Made by a program: the position numbers and the translations under genes. DNA of 41,578 bases from an uncultured Lachnospiraceae bacterium (GTDB taxonomy: Bacteria; Bacillota; Clostridia; Lachnospirales; Lachnospiraceae): the NCBI GenBank assembly GCA_948470755.1, contig CAOKPU010000021.1, positions 1 to 41,578 on the forward strand, written 5' to 3'. The notes beneath the pieces were generated by a model, which ran no database searches, was not told the DNA's origin, and worked only from the letters and a program-made list of their open reading frames with translations. Position 1 is the first letter of the stretch. The number at the start of each line of letters is the position of its first letter. Of this stretch, positions 36,217-41,578 are shown piece after piece.

Positions 36217-36234
36217 GATTTTTATTTTAAGTGC

Positions 36235-36263
36235 TTGACAATAGAATATTTGTTCGATATAAT
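36235..36263 (+). promoter_or_regulatory. Promoter of the YneA-like gene
   Basis: A perfect consensus promoter: TTGACA (36235-36240), a 17-base spacer, TATAAT (36258-36263). The spacer contains GAATATTTGTTC (36244-36255), one base off a full SOS box, so LexA could block RNA polymerase directly. Confidence 0.85.
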
Positions 36264-36274
36264 CTAAAAATAAA

Positions 36275-36286
36275 GAACGTATGTTC
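36275..36286. promoter_or_regulatory. SOS box (LexA operator)
   Basis: GAACGTATGTTC fits the Firmicute LexA consensus GAACRNRYGTTC at every position. It lies 12 bases after the -10 of the YneA-like gene, at the expected transcription start. Confidence 0.85.
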
Positions 36287-36397
36287 AAAACATAAGTTCT
36301 GACATATGCTATATTTTATGCTTATTGTTGGATAAAGATATATTATAAGCAACGGAATGTTTCCCATAGGATGGAACAGGCAGAAGGGAGATGCAGG

Positions 36398-36757
36398 ATG
36401 AGTAAGAGCGAAAGAAGGATATGGAACAATAAAATACGTCGGCAGGAAGAGCGGAAAAGGCATCTTTACCTGTTTCTCTTTACCTTCTGCCTGATCATCG
36501 GATTATCTATGACAGCCGGTGTATTTTTATCTTATGCGAAAGGAAAAAATGAGAGAGAAGTTTTGAAATATTATAAAAGCATTGCTATAGAAAAAGGAGA
36601 TACCTTATGGTCCATCGCCTTAAAAAATACAGATGCCAATAATTATGACGTGAATGCCTATATAACGGAAGTAAAAAGGATGAATGGATTGCGGGATGAT
36701 ACAATCACGACAGGGATGTACCTTGTGGTTCCATATTACCCGCAAGAATCCCCCTGA
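36398..36757 (+). CDS. yneA: LysM-domain, YneA-like SOS cell division inhibitor
   Basis: This 119-residue protein has a basic N-terminus, one membrane helix (about residues 26-45) and a C-terminal LysM domain (IEKGDTLWSIAL to MYLVVPYY) placed outside the membrane. YneA of Bacillus has this same layout, lies divergent from lexA, and delays division during SOS. Position, topology and the perfect SOS box in its promoter all support the call, although the sequence of YneA itself is poorly conserved. The ATG at 36398 has GGGAG 7 bases ahead; ATG 36371 is less likely. No obvious terminator follows before the convergent recombinase gene. Confidence 0.8.
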   Translation: MSKSERRIWNNKIRRQEERKRHLYLFLFTFCLIIGLSMTAGVFLSYAKGKNEREVLKYYKSIAIEKGDTLWSIALKNTDANNYDVNAYITEVKRMNGLRDDTITTGMYLVVPYYPQESP

Positions 36758-36783
36758 AGTGATCTCCTCCATTTTACAATCAT

Positions 36784-37836
36784 CTATGGTTCTCTTAGTT
36801 TTACCGCATTTGCTGCTTTTCGCTTTCTTTCATCTTCCAGGGCGGCATAATGCTTTCTGGTAGTATTAACATCCTTATGTCCAAGAACGTCTGCCACAAG
36901 ATAAATATCCCCGGTTTCCCGGTATAAAGAAGTACCGTATGTGCTTCTTAACTTGTGAGGCGTTATTTTTTTCAAAGTCGTCACGTTCGATGCATACTTC
37001 TTGACTAAATTTTCCACAGCCCTTACGGTAATCCGGCGGTTTTGGATAGACAAAAACAGGGCATGTTCATGCCCGGGCTGCGGAATCGTGTGCTGGCGTT
37101 GCTCTAAATATTCCAATAATGCCGTTTCCACTTCCCTGCCAAAATAAACGACTGTTTCATAACCACCCTTACGGCGGATTTTAATACCGTTGTTTTTAAA
37201 GTCAATATCTTCTAAATCAAGACCTACGCATTCGGATACGCGGATTCCCGTTCCTAAAAGAAGCGTGAGCAGGGCGATATCCCTTATTTTTGTTTTTTCA
37301 TGATACTTTTTCTGCCCTTTGGTGAGTTTTGTCCCATCCTCCACTTGATCCAATAAAACGGCTACTTCATCAACATCCAGACGTATAATCTCTTTTTCAT
37401 GAAGCTTTGGCATGGGGATCAATACGGCAGGGTTTTTTTCAATCAGCTCCATTTGATAAAAATAATTGTAAAAACTGCGCAGAGAGGCTAATTTCCTGGA
37501 TTTTCCTCTTTCTTCGTTGGTAATTTCACGGTTATCTTTCTGATAGTAGGATATATACTCCATATATTCCTCAATGTCCTCCCTTGTAATATTTTCTAAA
37601 ATGGACAAGGGAAAATCTTTCATTTCCATTTTACTGCAGTAACTGTTATTTTTATGCATATATTCAAAAAATACCCGGAGGTCATAGGCATAGGCTAAAC
37701 GCGTCCTCGCAGATGTGTTATTTTCAATTCCTCGGAAAAACTGTTTGCAAAAAGGAGGCAGTTCAGAAAGTACATTTCTCATTTTCATAATATTTAATTT
37801 ATTTTGTTCTTCATGATAATTTTTCTTATCGTCCAT
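36784..37836 (-). CDS. XerC/XerD-like tyrosine recombinase
   Basis: This site-specific recombinase has 350 residues. An N-terminal SAM-like core-binding domain (about 25-135) is followed by the catalytic domain with all residues in place: Arg199 (GTGIRVSE), Lys223, His294 and Arg297 (PHKLR), His320 (LGHKDVNTT) and nucleophile Tyr330. There is no excisionase, phage or plasmid gene around it, so a chromosomal role such as dimer resolution is plausible, but the target site is not visible. Its ATG at 37836 overlaps the stop of the preceding thiolase gene as TAATG, hence coupled translation. A start 5 codons earlier is also in frame. Confidence 0.9.
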   Translation of the reverse strand: MDDKKNYHEEQNKLNIMKMRNVLSELPPFCKQFFRGIENNTSARTRLAYAYDLRVFFEYMHKNNSYCSKMEMKDFPLSILENITREDIEEYMEYISYYQKDNREITNEERGKSRKLASLRSFYNYFYQMELIEKNPAVLIPMPKLHEKEIIRLDVDEVAVLLDQVEDGTKLTKGQKKYHEKTKIRDIALLTLLLGTGIRVSECVGLDLEDIDFKNNGIKIRRKGGYETVVYFGREVETALLEYLEQRQHTIPQPGHEHALFLSIQNRRITVRAVENLVKKYASNVTTLKKITPHKLRSTYGTSLYRETGDIYLVADVLGHKDVNTTRKHYAALEDERKRKAANAVKLREP

Positions 37837-38555
37837 TATATATCTGTCCATCCTTTCAAACGGCTGCCAAGGATCGCCGTAAACATTCTTTCCTTTACCC
37901 CTGGGTTTTCCAGATTCAACGTTTTCAATAAATTTTTAATATATTCCCGTTTCGTATTGCCGTCCGCAGGGCAGGGGCTTTTGACTACCGGAACCTGATG
38001 CTTATTTACAAATCCTATAACATCGGCTTCATTCATGTAGATCAAAGGCCTGATAACGGTTAAGCCTGTCCGGTCAAGGTAAGTTACCGGTGAAAAAGTA
38101 TGGAACCTTCCTTCAAAAATCAAGGACATTAGCATTGTTTCCACTACATCATCCTTATGGTGCGCATAAGCGACTTTATTGCAGCCAAGCTTCTTTACCG
38201 CATCATTCAATGCCCCTTTTCTCATTTTCGCGCACAAAGAACAAGGATTTGTTTCCTTCCTGTCTTCAAATATGATCTTTGCAATATCTGTATGTATCAC
38301 ATGATATTCTACATGGAGATTCCGGCAGAGCGCTTTGATTTCTTCCAGGTTAAGGTTTTGGAACCCCAAATCCACTGTTATGGCATGGACATGAAAGTGT
38401 TTTGGATAAAAGCGTTGTAGGCCCTGAAGGGCATATAATAAAGTAAGGCTGTCCTTTCCGCCGGAAATACCTACTGCAATGTTATCGTCTTTTTCAATCA
38501 TTTGATAATCGTCAATGGCTTTTCTCACATAGCTAAATACTTGCTGTAATTTCAT
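37836..38555 (-). CDS. ttcA: TtcA-like tRNA thiolation protein (PP-loop ATPase)
   Basis: This 239-residue protein has the PP-loop SGGKDS (residues 31-36), a CxxC motif (PCSLCAKMR) and a third cysteine in KSPCPADG. These fit the TtcA/TtuA group that adenylates a tRNA pyrimidine and replaces oxygen by sulfur, using an iron-sulfur cluster. TtcA makes 2-thiocytidine at tRNA position 32 in enterobacteria; the exact base here is not known. The ATG at 38555 follows GAGGA; an upstream TTG is less likely. The stop codon overlaps the recombinase start. Confidence 0.88.
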   Translation of the reverse strand: MKLQQVFSYVRKAIDDYQMIEKDDNIAVGISGGKDSLTLLYALQGLQRFYPKHFHVHAITVDLGFQNLNLEEIKALCRNLHVEYHVIHTDIAKIIFEDRKETNPCSLCAKMRKGALNDAVKKLGCNKVAYAHHKDDVVETMLMSLIFEGRFHTFSPVTYLDRTGLTVIRPLIYMNEADVIGFVNKHQVPVVKSPCPADGNTKREYIKNLLKTLNLENPGVKERMFTAILGSRLKGWTDI

Positions 38556-38625
38556 TCTTCCTCGCAATCCGCCTGTTGGCTATTCTGCTTATTATCAGGT
38601 TTATTATAACATTCTTATCAAAAAA

Positions 38626-38669
38626 ATTATACCATAATCATACATTTATAAACAGGAATATGCTATAAT
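38626..38669. promoter_or_regulatory. Divergent extended -10 promoters
   Basis: On the plus strand TGCTATAAT (TATAAT at 38664-38669) points to the AI-2E gene. On the minus strand TGGTATAAT (TATAAT at 38631-38626) points to ttcA. Both have the extended TGn element, and both -35 regions are weak. Confidence 0.5.
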
Positions 38670-38793
38670 GAATATTAGCGGGGAGAACATGCTTGCATGC
38701 TCGACAAGCAGCGAATGATGATCATGAATCTTTCCTTTTTGTAATAATGGATTCCGGTCAGAAGAATTGAGATCAAAGGATGGGCAGATATTT

Positions 38794-40215
38794 ATGAAAT
38801 TCCGTATCGACAAAAAATATATCCACTGGGGCCTTACCGCGTTTGCCGTCATTGCGGCAAGTATTTTGTTTTACTACTTATTATTCCACAGGCAAAACCT
38901 TTCTAATGGATTCCATGCATTTCTTACAGTTGCCATGCCCATTTTAGACGGGCTGATTTTAGCTTATCTGTTAACGCCGGTTTTAAACGGGGTAGAGAAA
39001 AAATGTTTGATCCCTTTTTGCATGAAATGCAATATTGAAGTAAATAAACGCAACAGGAAAAAAATCCGCGCATTATCCATTCTTTTAACTGTGTTTATTG
39101 TAAGTTTTGTAGTGTATAGTTTTTTTTCCATGGTAATCCCGCAGATCGTAAAGAGCGTTCAAAGCATTATCCTGCAATTCCCGATTTATGTGAATAACCT
39201 GACCATCTGGGTAAAAAAACTTTTAGCGGATAATCCGGATATTGAAGTAGCCGTAATTGAGGTTATGGATACTTATTCCGTAGAATTAAATAATTTCCTT
39301 AACCTGAACCTTCTTCCTAAAATGAATGAATTCATCCGGGATGTATCGCTAAGTTTCCTTAGTTTTCTAATGCGGTTATGGAACCTGATCATTGGTTTTA
39401 TGATTTCTATTTATATCTTGGGGAGCAAGGAGTTGTTCGCCGGCCAGGCAAAGAAGATGGCATATGCATTATTTGAAACCAATACTGCCAATGCTATTAT
39501 TTCCGATGTGCGTTTTACCCATAAGACATTCAGCGGATTCATGGTCGGAAAAATAATTGATTCCATTATCATAGGTATTATCTGTTTTCTGGGAACAAGC
39601 ATGATGGGAACTCCATATGCCATTTTAATCAGCGTAATTGTAGGGATAACAAATATTATACCATTTTTTGGGCCGTATCTTGGAGCTATTCCCAGTGCGC
39701 TTCTTATATTAATGGTCAATCCTTTGCAATGTTTATATTTTATTATCTTTATTTTAGTTTTGCAGCAATTTGACGGGAATGTGCTTGGCCCGAAGATTTT
39801 AGGGGATTCTACCGGCTTATCCGGTTTTTGGGTGATCTTCGCCATTACTTTATTCGGCGGCATATTTGGAATTTTGGGTATGATCGTCGGTGTTCCGGTT
39901 TTCGCTATTTTCTATGCGGGGGTCAGAGCCTTTATCAATCAGCTCCTTCTTAGGAAAGGGCTTCCTTCCGATACGGGGCATTACTTAAATGTAGGTTCCA
40001 TCGAAGATGGGGAGTTTATTCCTTATAAACCGGAAGGGCAATCGGAATTATCTGCCAGCCCGTCGTTAAATGACGGAAAACCAAGGCCAAAGAGCATGAT
40101 CCATCATTTTTTCCGCAGTGAGAGAACATGCCGGAATGAGGGCGATGCGGATATGGATGATTCTTTTGCAACGACAGATAAAAAAGAACAGGAAGAGAAA
40201 AAGGAGATACAGTAA
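38794..40215 (+). CDS. AI-2E family transporter
   Basis: This 473-residue membrane protein of the AI-2E (TqsA/YdiK) family has about eight helices. The domain end carries the typical LQQFDGNVLGPKILGDSTGLSGFWVIFAI segment and GMIVGVPVFAIFYAG. A hydrophilic tail of about 90 residues follows, rich in charged residues and likely cytoplasmic. Family members include putative exporters of small molecules and Na+/H+ antiporters; the name does not prove signalling by autoinducer-2. The ATG at 38794 has only a distant AAAGGA. It is followed one base later by dtd. The 5' leader is about 115 bases. Confidence 0.9.
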   Translation: MKFRIDKKYIHWGLTAFAVIAASILFYYLLFHRQNLSNGFHAFLTVAMPILDGLILAYLLTPVLNGVEKKCLIPFCMKCNIEVNKRNRKKIRALSILLTVFIVSFVVYSFFSMVIPQIVKSVQSIILQFPIYVNNLTIWVKKLLADNPDIEVAVIEVMDTYSVELNNFLNLNLLPKMNEFIRDVSLSFLSFLMRLWNLIIGFMISIYILGSKELFAGQAKKMAYALFETNTANAIISDVRFTHKTFSGFMVGKIIDSIIIGIICFLGTSMMGTPYAILISVIVGITNIIPFFGPYLGAIPSALLILMVNPLQCLYFIIFILVLQQFDGNVLGPKILGDSTGLSGFWVIFAITLFGGIFGILGMIVGVPVFAIFYAGVRAFINQLLLRKGLPSDTGHYLNVGSIEDGEFIPYKPEGQSELSASPSLNDGKPRPKSMIHHFFRSERTCRNEGDADMDDSFATTDKKEQEEKKEIQ

Positions 40216-40216
40216 A

Positions 40217-40666
40217 ATGCGTTTTGTCATCCAAAGAGTGATAGGTGCAGAGGTAAAAGTAAATCAGAAAATAATTGGGAAAATTGATAAAGGACTGTTG
40301 GTGTTTGTCGGGATCTGCGGATCGGATACGGAAGAAATTGCGGATAAAATGCTGAAAAAGTTAATTGGGCTGCGGATTTTTGAGGATGAAAATGGAAAAA
40401 CAAATTTGGATTTGAAAACGGTAAACGGCAATTTGTTAATGATTTCACAATTTACATTATATGCGGACTGTAAAAAGGGGAACCGTCCTTCCTTTATACG
40501 CGCGGGTTCTCCGGAAATGGCAGATGCATTATACCGCTATATTATAGAAAAAGGAAAGGAAGCTTTTCCAGATATACAACAGGGGGAATTTGGGGCTGAT
40601 ATGAAGATATCGCTGATCAATGATGGCCCATTTACCATTTTATTGGATTCAGATCAAATATGTTAA
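40217..40666 (+). CDS. dtd: D-aminoacyl-tRNA deacylase
   Basis: Dtd removes D-amino acids and glycine wrongly loaded on tRNA. This 149-residue protein has MRFVIQRV at the start, the SQFTLYAD motif, and a cross-subunit Gly-Pro motif in NDGPFTILLDS, where Phe replaces the usual Val after Pro. The ATG at 40217 follows AAGGAG at about 10 bases. The longer frame from 40118 lies in the previous gene's tail. Confidence 0.97.
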   Translation: MRFVIQRVIGAEVKVNQKIIGKIDKGLLVFVGICGSDTEEIADKMLKKLIGLRIFEDENGKTNLDLKTVNGNLLMISQFTLYADCKKGNRPSFIRAGSPEMADALYRYIIEKGKEAFPDIQQGEFGADMKISLINDGPFTILLDSDQIC

Positions 40667-40689
40667 TATTTGTAGAAGGGAGTGGTTAG

Positions 40690-40920
40690 ATGATAGTAAT
40701 TGTTATAATAATCGCGGCTTTTTTAATCCTATACCTTACCTCATTTATACGGCAAATAAGGCAGAAAAAGGATAATGAAATCAATACTGTGGAAGAATTC
40801 CGCAATAATTATGGAAAGAATAAGAAGGAAATTATTTCTCAAAATATAACGGAAAGCGGCTATACCTATAAATATGTAACAAAATATAACAGTCCTGAAG
40901 ACTACCGTGAAAAACGTTGA
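40690..40920 (+). CDS. Unknown small membrane protein
   Basis: This 76-residue protein is not recognised. It has one N-terminal membrane helix (residues 1-18) and a charged soluble part of 57 residues with YTYKYVTKYN. GGGAG is 7-8 bases before the ATG, a good site. Its last three codons lie inside the long inverted repeat that follows. It is probably co-transcribed with the dtd gene (23-base gap). Confidence 0.75.
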   Translation: MIVIVIIIAAFLILYLTSFIRQIRQKKDNEINTVEEFRNNYGKNKKEIISQNITESGYTYKYVTKYNSPEDYREKR

Positions 40921-40983
40921 TCCCGGTTCCAACTATTCGTTAAAGTTGTCTTTTGCGAATAGTTGGAACCGGGATCAACGTTT
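40912..40983. terminator. 28-bp perfect inverted repeat between convergent genes
   Basis: Two perfectly complementary 28-base arms (40912-40939 and 40956-40983) flank a 16-base loop. The left arm covers the stop codon of the small membrane protein gene. The right side ends 17 bases before the stop codon of the HD-GYP gene on the other strand. It probably terminates both transcripts, though the T runs are short and the stem is far longer than usual. Confidence 0.75.
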
Positions 40984-41000
40984 CTCTTTCTGTCCACTAT

Positions 41001-41578
41001 TTAGTCTAAAATCTCCACAATCCCTATATCTTTATATACAGATAAATCAATAAAGCTATTCCCAACCTGAACCAATGGACGGGTCAGGTTGAATTTATTG
41101 ATCAAAACAATCTGGCCTGTTAATCCATTGCTTAAACGGACATTATGGCGGATAAAATTATTGGTAACATGAGAAATAAAAGTCATTAGCATATGGGAAT
41201 CGTATTTTTGATACCCGGTATCTTCCAGTCGTTTTAAAAGCCAAAACGGTGACCGAGGTTTAATTCCTTCTTCTGCCATAATCATCGTGTCATAAGTATC
41301 CGCAATGGCAATGATCCGTGAAATATGGTTAATGTTTGCATGTTTAATCTTTAACGGGAACCCGGAACCGTCCTGGCGCTCATGATGTGTTAAAACAGCC
41401 TGTTTTACTTTTACATCAATACTCTTTTCTTTTAATAAATTATATCCCAATATGGCATGTTTACTGTAAGGGCCGCCTTCCATTTCAGCATGGAAAGTAA
41501 AACGCGGCGGAAGTTCTGCAGATTCCGTCAGTTTGAGCAGTCCGATATCATGAAGAAGTCCGGCCGTCCCTACCAATT
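41001..41578 (-). CDS. HD-GYP domain protein (5' end outside window)
   Basis: The 3' part of an HD-GYP gene is present, about 191 residues, with the frame still open at the window edge. Visible motifs are GLLHDIG (the HD pair), a second His in KHAILGYNLL, HHERQDGSGFP (the GYP-type motif reading GFP) and IIAIADTYDTM. HD-GYP proteins degrade cyclic di-GMP or act in related signalling. A C-terminal extension of about 55 residues (from about NVRLSNGLTGQIV) follows the domain, as seen in clostridial members. An N-terminal part is missing, so sensor domains are unknown. Confidence 0.9.
   Translation of the reverse strand, partial: LVGTAGLLHDIGLLKLTESAELPPRFTFHAEMEGGPYSKHAILGYNLLKEKSIDVKVKQAVLTHHERQDGSGFPLKIKHANINHISRIIAIADTYDTMIMAEEGIKPRSPFWLLKRLEDTGYQKYDSHMLMTFISHVTNNFIRHNVRLSNGLTGQIVLINKFNLTRPLVQVGNSFIDLSVYKDIGIVEILD

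Noticed and set aside
36205-36258. CRISPR-like repeat pair
   Set aside because: There are only two 14-base copies, overlapping promoter elements and an SOS-like box, with no array and no cas genes.

Overview
The window reads as chromosomal DNA of a spore-forming, Gram-positive anaerobe of the Clostridia, most likely Lachnospiraceae. The reasons are moderate GC, strong AGGAGG-type ribosome sites, a GerA-type germination protein and a PdaA-type deacetylase (sporulation genes), the Firmicute order rplU-prp-rpmA-obg-yhbY-nadD-yqeK-rsfS, an L27 with a Prp-cleavable N-terminus, and a divergent lexA/yneA pair. No rRNA, tRNA, CRISPR array, insertion sequence or prophage was recognised. Most of the window is housekeeping.

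Layout. 1-2333: the 3' part of feoB and a small Cys-rich FeoB-associated protein. 2349-3785 (minus): a GerA/SpoVAF-like germination protein. 4085-6161: a two-gene ion-driven motor pair, MotA/TolQ-like plus MotB/OmpA-like, resembling the ZorAB core of Zorya but without the Zorya effectors. 6259-6489 (minus): a small unknown protein. 6709-10686: HAD phosphatase, YgiQ-type radical SAM protein, SDR oxidoreductase and an unknown membrane protein. 10705-17440: a tightly packed run of an RluA-type pseudouridine synthase, recU, and hisZ-hisG-hisD-hisB-hisIE. HisIE carries an extra N-terminal HisA/HisF-like barrel that looks catalytically dead, and hisH, hisA and hisF are not in the cluster. 17500-23281: pdaA, an unknown membrane protein, a radical SAM pair (TIGR03960 and TIGR03936/DUF2344), an RNase E/G family protein and a Nudix hydrolase.

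23287-27788 is the ribosome and GTPase block: a consensus promoter, a likely L21 leader, rplU, prp, rpmA, a terminator, then obg, yhbY, nadD, yqeK and rsfS. It is followed by a MATE efflux protein and a convergent DUF378 membrane protein. 29614-34647 is a complete branched-chain amino-acid-type ABC importer (binding lipoprotein, two permeases, two ATPases). It has a terminator and a second promoter between the binding protein and the permeases, and a three-unit 15-nt repeat in the permease leader. A cytidylate kinase-like protein follows.

35476-36757 holds lexA (minus) and a divergent LysM/YneA-like division inhibitor, with a perfect SOS box in the shared control region. 36784-38555 (minus) holds a TtcA-like tRNA thiolase translationally coupled to a XerC/D-like tyrosine recombinase. 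38794-40920 carries an AI-2E family membrane protein, D-aminoacyl-tRNA deacylase and a tiny membrane protein. It ends at a perfect 28-bp inverted repeat, opposite the 3' part of an HD-GYP gene that runs off the window.

The best leads for something not well described are the stand-alone ZorAB-like motor, the HisF-like/HisI/HisE triple fusion, the repeat-bearing leader of the permease genes, and several unrecognised small membrane proteins.
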